From: Tolypeutes matacus
Lineage: Eukaryota > Chordata > Mammalia > Cingulata > Chlamyphoridae
Length of the DNA: 64,000 nucleotides
Assembly: GCA_026826555.1 (NCBI GenBank)
Contig: JAKSZT010054399.1
Coordinates: 7,572,051-7,636,050 of the forward strand
Direction: 5' to 3'
Under the pieces are notes generated by a model. It did no database searches, was not told the origin of the DNA, and was given only the letters and a program-made list of their open reading frames with translations. Positions 11,064 to 22,374 of this stretch are shown here, one piece after another. Numbering within the stretch: position 1 is the stretch's first letter; every line of letters begins with the position of its first letter. Made by a program: the position numbers and the translations under genes.

Positions 11064-13960
11064 TGTGGAGAGGGGATCCTAGCTGGGGTGTTGGGTGGGC
11101 CCCTGCTATGAGAGCACTGAAATATGATTTTATTGTTATTATATGGCATTTGATTGCTTAAGTCTATAAAAAGTACATAAAGCTGCTTTAGAAATATCCC
11201 ACTGACATTGGAAAGCTTGTAAGAGAGACATTAAGATCTGACAACGATCCAGTTCAAAATAAAACTAATTGTGTATTTTTTACAAACCTAATCACAGAGG
11301 AAATCCCGGGAAACAATAAAACATTGTTTTTCAAAATAAATGTTGAATTAGAAATAAAATAATTTCATCTTGCTTTTTAGCCATTGGGAGGAAATGTTTC
11401 CTGGACATTTCTTAATATCCTCTATATGTAGATATCTACTTTATATTTTGAACCTGTTCCTAATCAGTTGCAGTTAACTAGGTTTTCCTCTGAATTTTAA
11501 TTGTAAACAATCCATACATTTAGCTTATTCAATAAGGAAATCATGCTTTAAACAATTTATATTTTATATCCATGTGAAGCATAATATATAATAAGTCAAA
11601 GAAAGTCATTTTAAGTTTTTGTCTTGATTTTAAAAATATAGCATTTAGGGTAGTGGTGGAATAAACATACTAACCTGAACTAAGAATATTCCAGAAATAT
11701 AAAAAGCACACCAGTGTATATTGACAACTAGCTCTACTTCTTAAAATTCTTCATAACTGCCTGGCATTTGGCAATGGGCATGCATCAAGTCTGGAATTAT
11801 GTGTGAGTGAAAGTCAAGCTTGAAACCGGATTCTTGATTATGAGAGAAAATATAAAAATGTAAAATTCTGTAATAAAATCTCCATAAATAAAAGATGGAT
11901 TTCACAAAATACCCTAACAGTGTAGGGTATTTTGTAACTAGTGTATTTCTATGTGCCAGGAACTTACATTCTACTCTGTGGTTGGTGTAGGAAAAACTTT
12001 TTGGAGGGAAATAAATTTTTAACGACCACTGGGGATTTTTACATGAAATAAATGTCTATCTTTTTTTTTTTTTAACTTAACCCAGTATGGTAGCTCATCT
12101 ATCATTCCTTAAATATTAATTATATTGTAAAATAATGAGTAAAACTATGAAGAGAAAGAAAGCAACATCTAAACTTTATTTTATGATAAAAACAAATCAT
12201 GATTTTCTACATGTTAATTGAAGGAAAACAAGAATGATACTGTCATGCTTTATAACTTGCAACTTTCTGTCACATTCAGGGCCTTTTTTTGAGGTAGGCT
12301 GGAAAACTGCCATACTATTATATATGTGAAAGATGACTCAACAGAGTAGAAATATAATTTTACAAATTAAGAGGCGGCTTGAGTCCCTTTTGGTTGTAAC
12401 ACTTGGTCAAGTCTATACAGGAAAATTTTACAGTCTAATGTATGGGACGCAAAATGTTACCTTATTTAGCCTTCATTTTATTTATTTTTAAATTCCTCAG
12501 TAGCTACTTGGCATGACTTTTGAACTTCCCAGGATCCTCAGGAAACAAAGGGGTTCAGATGGAGGCTTGTATTTTTGCTAAAGTTGTCTGGAATTCAGTG
12601 AGAAGCAGGGTATCATCTAGAATAAACAGATTTTGGTGATATTAGTTTTACTCTAAAATCTTTAATGCAGTCACAATTGTTTATTTACTTACTGTCAGTT
12701 CACATTTTATAAGCACCTCTAAGTGAAAAGGTTTTTGTTTTATTTGCAAAACAAAATCATTGCCACTACTTTTTACATCTGGAGACTTTATTCTACGTAC
12801 CATCTTTTTTTGATGCCACGGATAGTATTTTTGTTGTTGTTAATATTAGAACATGAAATATTCTCACTCCTTCCTTCCCTCCTTTCCAACAGTAGGAGGT
12901 ATTGAAGCTTATAATTAAGCAACTGAGATCAATGTCATTCTACAATCAGATAAAATTATATGCACGGTCCAAGCATGCATCTCTAGTGGTCACGGGTGCT
13001 CCAAGGATAATCTTTTATGTATCTAGAGAATGATGCACTGCTTCTTACTCAAAAATAATTGAAAATTTGGTATATAGACTGTAACAGAGTTTGAGGTTAT
13101 AATTGTGGGCAAGAATCTGATGTGCAGAAATTTCTGATTGGGGCATTTCCTTAGCACTCAAGTGAACCATAGGGTGTGGTTCATGTTCTCTTATGGAAGT
13201 CAAGGCACCTAAAACTAGAACATGTGCCAGCAAAGGAAGCTATGCCTCTTTTGCATGGAATTGGTCTTAGAAAGGAGAAGAACCTGTGTTGTCACACTTT
13301 GGAGTATAGGTTTATATGTGCTTACAGAACCATTTGCAGAAAAAGATGGAATGGGAGAACTGAATAATCTATGGTAAAATTTCATGTCTTATTAACCTTT
13401 ATCTTATTCTAAACCTTCTGAATTTAACATTATAATATAGAGTGATTGCTGATTTTTCTATAATCTGTCCCTTTATCTTTCATTTATATATGGTCCACCC
13501 CTAGCAACCATGAAAATGTTTTGTCAAAGTTCAAATGGCTCTCAGCTAGCCATTTTGACCAGAGATCTTCTTACGCCTTAGTACCAAATCAACATTTCTG
13601 AAATGAAGATGTTGATGAGAAGGTTGTTTATTTGTTTTAGAGCAAAACATACCGCTTTTTCTGCAATTTCACCAAAATGAGAATATCATACTTAATATCA
13701 TTTTATTACATATAATTTTAAAACAACACAACTACATCAGTTTGACAAATAATTGAATAATTCCACCCCTTTCTTTGCCCAAGGATTCCCATTCTCTTTT
13801 AAAGTTTTTGGTATAATCAAGAACTTCCTTCAAAATCTCAGCCCTAAGTTACACTTCAGCAAAGGATTTATGTACCTCAGACTGAAAATGTGTTCTGTAG
13901 CAAGGCAGAATGAAAGCATTGCATAGTCTTCAAGAAAAAGGGACCCGTATATTTGATATT
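11064..13960. other. Unassigned AT-rich intronic stretch
   Basis: I see no named repeat and no exon that would fit phase 0 between exon C and the terminal exon. A pyrimidine tract with CAG at about 12,892 looks like an acceptor, but it is followed by TAG in the needed frame. Confidence 0.5.
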
Positions 13961-13984
13961 AAGCAAATAAATAGTATGTTACAT

Positions 13985-14316
13985 CACTATTGCAGGGTGG
14001 TGGGAATGTGGGGAATCATGGGAAAAATACAATTAATATAGCCTATGGACTATAGTTAACAGTGATATCATAATATTCTTGCATCAATGCCAAAGATGTA
14101 CTGTGCTGATAATAGGGGGAGGGTATGGAAAAAGATGCCAAATATACGCTATGGGCCATAGCTAGTGGTAATAGTTTGACGATATTATCTCATAATCTGT
14201 AACAAATATTCCACAATGGTGTGGTGTGTTGACAAAGTGTTGTTGTATGGGAATTCTAGACATGTGCATGATTGTTTTATAAGTTCACAATGTCTGTAAT
14301 AAAAATATATAAAAAC
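13985..14316 (+). mobile_element. Old L1 3' UTR, sense
   Basis: Read backwards, this block matches the older L1 3' UTR seen at 1,040 and 15,800 ('aaaacaatcatgcacatgtc', 'gaattcccata', 'tatttgttacag'). So here the element lies on the + strand, ending near 'ctgtaataaaaatatataaa'. Confidence 0.65.
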
Positions 14317-14894
14317 ATAGTACTTCAATACTATAGTCAAGATACTCATGCTATATTCTGTGAGCTCCTTTAGCAAAAGTGCTGTCTCTTTTTATCTTTA
14401 GCACCAAATACAGGACCTGGCATAAACCATTAAGTTGATCCTCAGTGAATGTTTGTTGAATGAATGAATGGATGAATGAATTTTTGAAAGCCTGTAGACA
14501 ACTAGCAGGGCAAAATTATCACAGACATAATTGCCATATAAATTTTCTCTAATGTTAGTTTTCTCTAATATAGTTATAATATCATTATGTGGAGTATTAT
14601 GATTTGGTACTTTCAGTAATGACTTTTTTTTTTTTAGTAGTAACTTTTTAAATAAACGAATACCTGATCATTTTATTAGTCAGCAAATCTTTCTACGGTT
14701 ACCCTTACATTATTGTGTTGATTTACTATGGGGGAAATCACACCACAAAAATGGCAGTCTACATTGACTAGAAACTTCCAACCAATTAGTGAAGTCAATA
14801 AAGTGATTGGTAGGAGTAGGAAATTTTAAGGGCAACAGCTTCTGTATTCTTCCTCAAAGTCTTTGCTTGTTAATGGTATTGTGGGGAGATGCAC

Positions 14895-15547
14895 TGTCGC
14901 GGTTTGGCATTATTTATGAATTCCAAAATTAGATATTGGATTATGTTTGTAAACTGCTCTGTACCTGGGCGTGATTAAATTGTGATTAGGGCTTTGATTG
15001 GACCACGTCAGTGGGATGTTGAGTCCCCACCCCCTTGGTGGGTGGGGACTCACAGAAAAAACTGCACGGCAGAGCAGAGGAGTTACTTGGAGTTTTGATG
15101 TTGGAGTTTTTGATGCTGAGTTTTGAGCTGGAGCCCAGGAAGCAAACACACAGGAGAAGAACACAGAGGAATAGATACAGCTCCACAGACACTGCAGAAG
15201 CCCCGGAGAGAGAGACAGAGCCATTTGCCTGATAGTCTACATCTGGCCTTGTAGAGAGAGGCAAAGCCTAGAGAGCCTCATAGTCTACAGATGACCTTGT
15301 GAAGGAACCAGAGGAGCTGAGCCTGGAGAGAAATGGAGCCCTGGGGAGAGAGGAACCCAGGAAACCTGAACCCTCACAGGCATCAGCAGCCATTTTGCTC
15401 CAACCCATCGCAATAGACTTTGGTGAGGGAAGTAAGTTATGCTTTATGGCCTGCTAACTGTAAGCATCTACCCCAAATAAATACCCTTTACAAAAACCAA
15501 TAAATTTCTGGTATTTTGCATCAGCACTGCTTTGGCTGACTAATACA
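14895..15547 (+). mobile_element. Solo LTR (ERVL/MaLR-like), 5-bp TSD
   Basis: The element starts TGTCGCGGTTTGGC and ends GACTAATACA, so it has TG...CA termini. The 5-bp repeat TGCAC flanks it exactly (14,890-14,894 and 15,548-15,552). Near the end are AATAAA-type signals ('ccaaataaatac') followed by 'ataaatttctggtattttgc', a layout like MaLR and ERVL LTRs. No internal region or second LTR is seen, so this is a recombined single LTR. It has no protein. It lies in the long intron, in sense with the gene, and its poly(A) signal could matter if used. Confidence 0.85.
15020..15052. promoter_or_regulatory. Perfect 13-bp inverted repeat with CACCC boxes in the LTR
   Basis: TGAGTCCCCACCC at 15,020-15,032 faces GGGTGGGGACTCA at 15,040-15,052 across a 7-base loop. 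The arms contain CACCC-type motifs known to bind KLF/Sp1 factors. It lies about 125 bp into the LTR, where an enhancer would be expected; function is inferred. Confidence 0.7.
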
Positions 15548-15799
15548 TGCACTGTGGGGGCAGGGCAGAGAGGATGTAGGGCATTAGTCTGGACATCTGG
15601 CTGGGCTTTTGCTGAGGTGAATTGGCTACCAGGAAAGATGTCCCACCCACAAAACTGGGCGGCTGGTGGGGCATCTCAAATACTTTGTGAGTCAGCAGAG
15701 AAATGGGGAACACAGGCCAAATGTTTGATATCAAACTATGATACTTGGCCATCTTTCAATTAAAACTTGCCCTCCTCTGTCTCATGGTATGGTTTTTTA

Positions 15800-16330
15800 A
15801 AAAATAATTTTTTTTTATGAGAGAAGTTGTGGGTTTACAAAACAATCATGCATAAAATATAGGATCACCTCTGTACCAATTCCCTGCATTGGTGTGGGAC
15901 ATTTGTTATAATTGATGATAGCACTTTTAAATAATTTTACATTTTTAAAAATTAGACAATAGTTACCTTTATTACAGTTGATGAAAGATTTTTAAAAGAA
16001 TACTATTAACTATAATCCACAGTTTACATTAGGTGTATTTTTTTCCCCTTATATCACCCTATTAATACCTTGTACTAGTGCCATACATTTGTTTTAATTC
16101 ATGAAAGAACATTATTTTACGTTTACTACTGACTAATACTTGTAGCACTGATAGTCTATCATCTACAATAGAGTTCACTATGTTATAGAGTTCTATGTTT
16201 TATATTTTAATTTTTATTCCAGTAACACGTACGACCTAAAATTTCCCTTTTTAACCACATTCGCCTATACAATTCAGTCCTGTTAATTACACTCACAATA
16301 ATATGCTACCATTACCACCATCTATACAAA
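15800..16330 (-). mobile_element. Old L1 3' UTR fragment
   Basis: The T-run is followed by 'gagaagttgtgggtttacaa', 'aacaatcatgcataaaatat' and 'catttgttataattgatgat'. This is the older antisense L1 3' UTR type. Parts of the module appear twice within the block (near 15,900 and 16,080). Confidence 0.75.
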
Positions 16331-16394
16331 TCACTTTTAAAAATATTTAAAGATCATAGAATAAAGAAAAGGGCCATTTAACAACATCATAGCT

Positions 16395-16590
16395 AGCATT
16401 CACTGCATAACAACTGACACCATTCTAAGCACTTTGCATGATTTAGCACACAATTCTCGTAAGAGGAGAGCATTATTTGCATTTTATAAAAGAGGAAACT
16501 GAGGCACAGAAAAGCTAAGTAGCTTGGAAAGGTTTTACAGCAAATAAGTTGCTGAGTCAGGAGTCAGACCTACACAGTCTTAACCATCAC
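16395..16590 (-). repeat. MIR SINE, reverse
   Basis: The + strand carries 'cattctaagcactttgcatg', 'gaggaaactgaggcacag' and 'aagttgctgagtcagg', the antisense MIR order. Confidence 0.8.
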
Positions 16591-16654
16591 CTACATGGCT
16601 AATGGCAGTACACAGTATTAAAAGAATATGACTTTTGAATGTAAAAATGTCCAT

Positions 16655-16733
16655 TGGGGAGAAGATGTAGCTCAGTGGTTGAGTACCTGCTTCCCATGTA
16701 GGAGGTCCCAGGTTCGATCCCTGATGCCTCCTA
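16655..16733 (+). mobile_element. DAS-type SINE, short form, sense
   Basis: The tRNA-like body runs from 'gatgtagctcagtggttgag' through 'aggttcgatccctgatgcct'. The A-rich tail is short. It forms an inverted pair with the copy at 17,032-17,122. It is a SINE and not a working tRNA gene; no cloverleaf with acceptor stem is closed. Confidence 0.85.
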
Positions 16734-17031
16734 AAAAGAAATATTTATCATTCACCTGGTAATTTACATTTTAGAGGGAGTGACATTCCAGGCCAAATTA
16801 AGTGATTTGACAGGCTGTAAATTTTTCTATAGTAGAATATGGACCAACATTATGTAGTGAGTGATAGCATTGTTTTATCTTGTCTTTGTAAAACTGAGAA
16901 AAACAAAGTTGAGACATGTAGCTCAAAGAGTCAGTGGCATTCCTAGTAGTTAAAGCTGGCCAAACAGTGTCCAAAAAAGAACTAATTACAAGACAATAAT
17001 TCCTTTACTTTTGAAAATATGGAGCATTAAT

Positions 17032-17122
17032 TTTTTTTTTTTTTTCAGAAGCACCGGGGATTGAACCTGGGACCTCATACATGGGAAGCAGGTGCTCAAC
17101 CACTGAGCTACACCTGCTCCCC
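17032..17122 (-). mobile_element. DAS-type SINE, short form, antisense
   Basis: A T-run leads into the reverse complement of the same tRNA-like body ('ggggattgaacctgggacct' and 'gctcaaccactgagctacac'). Its sense strand is closely similar by eye to the copy about 300 bp upstream, in opposite orientation. Confidence 0.88.
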
Positions 17123-17895
17123 TCAAAATTTTGACTAGCATCCCTACATTACCTTTCGTTAAATTCATACCTACATACCTTCCCCCACTTTAAAATCTTT
17201 AGATTGTCATTTCCCAAATTTATATACTGCATTTTTCTCAGTTCTTTATACTTGTAATTTGGTTATTTTTTAAAAGCAATTTTTTTTTTTGAAATATATA
17301 CTGCATTTTAAATCATTTCTGACATTTTTTCCCCAAAGTCCCTACCTGGTCACATACTACTATCATTTCTTTTCAGGAACCCAGTATCTGGCACTTTTCT
17401 TTTCACAGTTTCACTGTATTCTTTGTAAATATCATGTCTCCTTTGTCATGCTCTACAGTCCTTGAGGTTAGGAATTTTTTCCTTTCATTTGTTTGTCTTT
17501 CTACCCAGCACCCAGCCTGGAGTTCAATATTTGTCAATTAGATATGTATTGAATAAACGTTTTATATGTAACACACTGGATGAATGAATCATGCCTTTTT
17601 AGTTGCAGAAAAATATGCACCATTCACCTCCCAGTTTATATCTTTATAAGATCACGAATCCAATTAGAGTTTTCTTAGGTTAAGACTAAATCAAGTGAAG
17701 GATAAGTCTTTCCATCGTCATGAAGGCACTGTAAGTGTTGTTATTCCTAAAAAAGTACTAGATTTTCATGAAAACTTTTTTATATAGATCTTAGCTCATG
17801 AAAAATTCATTTACCCTGAGTACGGAAGAATGTACTTATTTCACAAACATTTCAGCTGAAGTGCTTCTAGTTGCTAAGTGCTTCCTTTATTTTAG

Positions 17896-17925
17896 GATAG
17901 AGCTTTGGATATGAAGGAAGCCTGA
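17896..17925 (+). CDS. Terminal coding exon of the unidentified gene
   Basis: A strong acceptor, 'cttcctttattttag', precedes GAT AGA GCT TTG GAT ATG AAG GAA GCC TGA. It must be entered in phase 0, exactly the phase in which exon C ends. The protein would finish SLKQ-DRALDMKEA. The stop is followed by a short 3' UTR with a canonical poly(A) signal 143 bases later. The match of phase, acceptor, stop and AATAAA is the reason for calling this the gene's last exon. Other exons might be hidden in the 11.5-kb intron, as long as they keep phase 0. Identity is unknown. Confidence 0.7.
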   Translation, partial: DRALDMKEA

Positions 17926-18090
17926 GGCTGAGAAAGAACACTGCTCAGAGATGGGACCACTAAGGCTTTGAGAAGTGGCACTCCTTCTTGCTTATCAGAG
18001 ACCCCAAATGTTTCTCAAGAGTGGAAGGAGAAGATCCTGACATGCACTCTTAGGGGGGACTAAGTAAAATAAAACTGCTTGTTTTTTTTC
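17926..18090 (+). other. 3' UTR of the unidentified gene
   Basis: The 3' UTR would be only about 165 nt. It holds no recognisable repeat, unlike its surroundings, which fits a conserved transcribed end. The cleavage site should fall in or near the T/G-rich stretch at 18,076-18,091. Confidence 0.6.
18068..18073 (+). terminator. AATAAA poly(A) signal
   Basis: The hexamer is followed by 'actgcttg' and a run of eight T, a good downstream element. It is placed right for the terminal exon ending at 17,925. Confidence 0.75.
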
Positions 18091-18879
18091 TAATATTTAT
18101 AAACTATTCTCCAGTTGTTTGAGATCTGATATGTACTATGATTCTGTGGCATTTATCAATTTGGAAAAGTTGAAGTCTTTTCGAACGTGTACTGAACATG
18201 TACCGTTTTTGCTATTACATTGTTTACCTTGAGTATTTAATGTGCCAAGATATTTAATGGCACAATAGCAGATCGTTCGAGAGGGAGCAGAAAATAAATT
18301 TATATTGTGTGTTGAAAATTTCCAGCCAACCAACAATTAAATTCTTAGCTTCTCTAAATAAAATTTTGGATTACCTTCATTCCCAAAGAAAAGTGTGGTA
18401 AAATTTATGTGTGCATGCATGCGTGCAAGTGAGATTTGTGAGTGAAATTGCATAAGGTCATTAAGATGAGAAAAAAGAGATATTCTAGAAGATAATCCTA
18501 ATGTGAATGTGTTTGATACCGTGTCCTGTCTACCAATTCTGTTGAAATGTGAATTCTATATGGAATTTGCGCAAATGCAAGGAAAACTCACAATATGCTC
18601 AATCCTGTACACCCAAATGTTGGGTAGATTAACAAAACCTTTTCCAATCAGCCAGCAGGAAGTCTTAAGTATCATTTTCAATATGTCTGCATAACACCAA
18701 TTAATATTAACGAGAATTATTTCTAAGTATGGAGAGAAATGGCCTTCTTAACTTTTACCTCCTATTTTTTTCCTTTAAGTTATTGCTGACCACAGTGCTC
18801 ATTAAGAGCACAGTAAAAAGGAGCTACTGGTAAATAATGACAATTCTTTGTAGTTATACAATGCCTTTGATCAGAGCAA

Positions 18880-19040
18880 CTCAAAGCTTTAGTGACTCAT
18901 TAATCTTTGAAATACCTCAGTGAAGTAAGAAGGTGTCAAGGATTGCTATCCCCATTTTGTAAGCTGGTAAACTGAGGTATTTGAAAGAAAGCATCCCAAA
19001 GTCACTCAATGACAAAATCAGGGATATGATGTAGAAACCA
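18880..19040 (-). repeat. MIR/L2-like fragment, reverse
   Basis: The + strand shows 'tatccccattttgtaagctg' and 'gtaaactgaggta', the antisense MIR core pattern, in a diverged setting. Confidence 0.6.
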
Positions 19041-19754
19041 GAGGTAATTAGGACAAAGGCAAACAGTGCTCTGTGGAAACCAGAAGCTTCTGAGCAATTG
19101 CTGAGGAATTTTATACAATCCTTGAAAACAATATTGCTTTAAAGAGCATGATTTTCATTCAGTTTTTAACTTGGTTTTTATTTATTCCATTTAAAATGGA
19201 GATCTGTTTACAGCTTCCCATTTAGATTACCCAATATTGGGCTATTTCTTTCCTCGAGTCTGCTCTGTTTTACATTCTCTATAAAGAAATAGTGTACATT
19301 TCCTATAAAATAGTTCATAAATTAATAACAATGGTGAAAATAATTTATATTTATATGCATAAATAGCCACACCTATATAAGTTTAATCAATCAAATATAA
19401 ATATACTTCTATCATCAATTGATTTTTGAAGAGAGCTCTAAAAAAAGATAGTGCACTCTACTTCTTTGCAATTTTCATATAAATAGACGTTAAAGCACAG
19501 ATCCTGCAATATTATATATTTTTTCAAAAGTCAGCTTAATTAGAAATGACACTCAGAAGATAAATCACATTTTCTTCAGAACAAGTCTCAAAAGGAAGAA
19601 CTTGTTGTGTGGGTTATTAGAAGAGTAGAAATGTATCATTTACATGATTATTTTTTATTGCCTCTTTACTCTGCTATGGTTGCTTACATTTTCAAGTGTT
19701 TCTTGGACCCCTGTGGAGTAGCAGAATCTTTCAGAACAGGGATTAGCTTGTTTG

Positions 19755-19774
19755 CACACACACACACACACACA
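19755..19774. repeat. (CA)n microsatellite
   Basis: Ten uninterrupted CA dinucleotides are seen. It may be polymorphic. Confidence 0.95.
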
Positions 19775-19904
19775 TGTTTGCATACATTCAAACAGAATTA
19801 TGTATATTTTGTCCCCACTCCCTGCTTTCAACATATGACATAGCAGACCTTTAAAATTGTCTGAGGGTTTTCTCCTCAGACGTCACCCAGCCTCACCACT
19901 TGTT

Positions 19905-20080
19905 TAATTGTGGTCCCTCAAACGCTCACAATACCTGATGGACTCACGAAAATGCATGTTCCTTTGTACCAACTCAGACCTATTGTCTCGTAAGCCCTGA
20001 GACAGGAGCCCTAGAATTTATATTTGACCACAGACCCTCTGAGGGGTTCTTATACATGTTAAACTTCAGACCTTCTCCTC
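19905..20080 (+). mobile_element. MER5-like hAT fossil (tentative)
   Basis: The block has 'ttgtggtccctcaaacgc', 'cctagaatttatatttga' and a late 'gttaaacttcag' part, recalling MER5-type nonautonomous Charlie elements. Terminal inverted repeats are not clear. Confidence 0.35.
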
Positions 20081-20094
20081 AGGCTTATAATAAT

Positions 20095-20215
20095 AGGTAG
20101 CAGGTAATATTTCTACAGCACAATATGTCGGGCATTGTTCCAAGTACTTTGCATATGGTGACTAATTTAATTCTCACAAAAACCTTTGAGGTGTTATTAC
20201 TCAGAAATAAAAAAA
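20095..20215 (-). repeat. MIR fragment, reverse
   Basis: 'gggcattgttccaagtactt' followed by 'taattctcacaaaaaccttt' is the antisense MIR order. Confidence 0.65.
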
Positions 20216-21004
20216 GACAATATCCTGTCGGGAAAGTAGACACCTACATTACATATGCATGTGTAATGTACCAATGACAAGACAGGACTTAGAAGACAGG
20301 CGTCAGGATTTCAGATTTAATGGCTAGGAAGTTACAAAAGTAGTAGAGAGAAGTCCCATATAACCCTTCAACCAGATTTGATTGCTTTTAAAAATGTGTC
20401 ACTGGAGTGGTAAGCTTATTTCATTGAGATTTTCTTTTTCCATGGTAGAGTGAATTAATTTGATTCTCTCTTTAGACCTTGGCTGTATAGATAATGAGAT
20501 ATTTTCATGAAAATGTTGGTCCATTTTTAAGCTTTTATCTTTTAAATTTTCTTCACTAACATATGATCTCAAACAAACCAAAAAGAAAATATACTTCCCA
20601 AAGGCATTTTTTGGGGCAATGAAGGATATTTGAATATGAACAGAGTATTAGAAGATATGAAATAAGTATTGTTAATTTTATAAGTTGTGATGTTATTATG
20701 GTTAAGAAAAATCCTTTATTTTACGGTGCATACAGAAATAAATATTTAATGGTAAAGTGTCAAAATGTCTGTGATTTACTCTAAAAATTTTCATCAAATG
20801 CATATGTTTATATGTATATATAAATGGAGCAAATGTAAAATTTAATAATTATGAAATCTAGGAAATGGGCATATGGAGATTTTGTTATATAGGTGTACAC
20901 TTTTATGTATTTTGAAATGGTTCATAATTAAAAGTTAAAGATACTTTTATCTTAATTACCACGTATCAATTTATTTTTGAATGTTTGTCAGTTAATACCA
21001 TCTA

Positions 21005-21145
21005 ACTCACTGGTCCTCCCTGAAGGCAGAACATTAGAATCACCTGGTGCTTAATTAAACTCCTCTGGAAGGGTGGGAACTGGGTATAAGTTATTTTTAA
21101 GAAGCTCCAATATGTACCCAGAATTGAGAATTACTACTCTGACTG
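21005..21145 (+). mobile_element. MER5-like hAT fossil
   Basis: The block reads 'acattagaatcacctggtgc' and ends in 'gagaattactactctg', with the spacing of a MER5-type element whose middle is shortened. Confidence 0.5.
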
Positions 21146-21439
21146 CTCTATTCCTAGTTTCTGGGAATAAAGAAAAACATGTAAGGAACTACTTTCTCAC
21201 GGTACCTGCAGTCTTAGGTTGGACCTATTACCCATTTAACCATAAAGGCAACAGAGCCAGGATGGTCTCAGTTTCCCAAATGCTAGTGCACCATAATAAT
21301 TTCCTACTTATTGGTGGGTTATACATATATAATGGATGGATAGATGGATAGATTATGTATGTGTATGCACGTATTTGTATGTATACATTTAATTATATAT
21401 AGATATGTATTTATATATTTAAATGACTTGAACTCAAAT

Positions 21440-21545
21440 TTATTGAAGATGTATTGAGTACCTACCATATGCCAGGCATTGGGCCAGGAAATTTTGTTAC
21501 CTCATTTTTTTCCCTAATAAAACTTTGGGAGATAGATGTGGTGAT
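21440..21545 (-). repeat. MIR fragment, reverse
   Basis: 'attgagtacctaccatatgc' and 'caggcattgggcca' match the antisense MIR start. Confidence 0.65.
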
Positions 21546-22374
21546 TCCCATGTTATTCTTCCCTCATTGTTCACCCAGAATTTCCAGATGTCCCTTGTGG
21601 CTCCCCTTCATTCTTTGGAGTTCCTTTTATCCCATTCTTTAGAGAGAATTTTTGCTATAAGAAGTCACAGGTGAATGCTCTTTCTAGTCTATGTATCTTT
21701 GGATGCTTTTGCTCCTCATAGCTGTCCTTTAGAGGCATTAAAACTCAAGTCTCACATTGGAGAGAATTGACTAAAATATATTCAAACAGCACGCCATTCA
21801 AATTATTTTTATTTTAAAAAGCAATTTTCTACTGTAGATTTAGAAACCAACAGATCTATTTTAGCTAGCATAATTTTTGATTAACTAATTTAATCTGTTC
21901 AAAATTATATAAGCAAAGCTGCAACAAGCCTCCATCAATTTTGCCTTTGGATGTAACATAATATTTTCAAAAATGAGCCAAATGGAGTAATTAGCCCCCA
22001 GGCAGAGCAAATAACTCTAATAGCCATCTCCCACACATTCCTTTGGTGGAGAGACTGAAAATGAAAATAAAAATGTGGCAGCCCATGGGTTAAAATGCTG
22101 CAAGTGCCATATTAAGCAAAGGTTTGGAATATTACTACACAGAGTTACTTTTAAAGGAGTTCAAAAAGAGAAGAGAATTGATGCTTTCCTTTTAGGCTGC
22201 CAGAAGCTCTCTCCTGATGGATCATCTGAATTTCAGTAGTACTTGGCTTCTCTAATTCAGGGAGAGACTTTTTATTTTCCAGGTCTTTAATTAATTCAGT
22301 TTTTATTTGGTTTCATTTCCATTATTTGTGGCAGCACAAGGTCATGAATAAAATATTTATTCTAATTGTAGTTT

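Larger units (their letters stand above)
18092..22360. other. Gene-free stretch downstream of the gene
   Basis: No exon or long open frame is supported. It contains scattered ancient repeats listed separately. At about 21,950-22,300 is a repeat-free segment of more balanced composition that could be a conserved element, but I cannot test conservation. Confidence 0.5.

Noticed and set aside
12850..12905. Possible exon after a strong pyrimidine tract and CAG
   Set aside because: The needed phase-0 frame starts with TAG and no good donor follows in an open frame.
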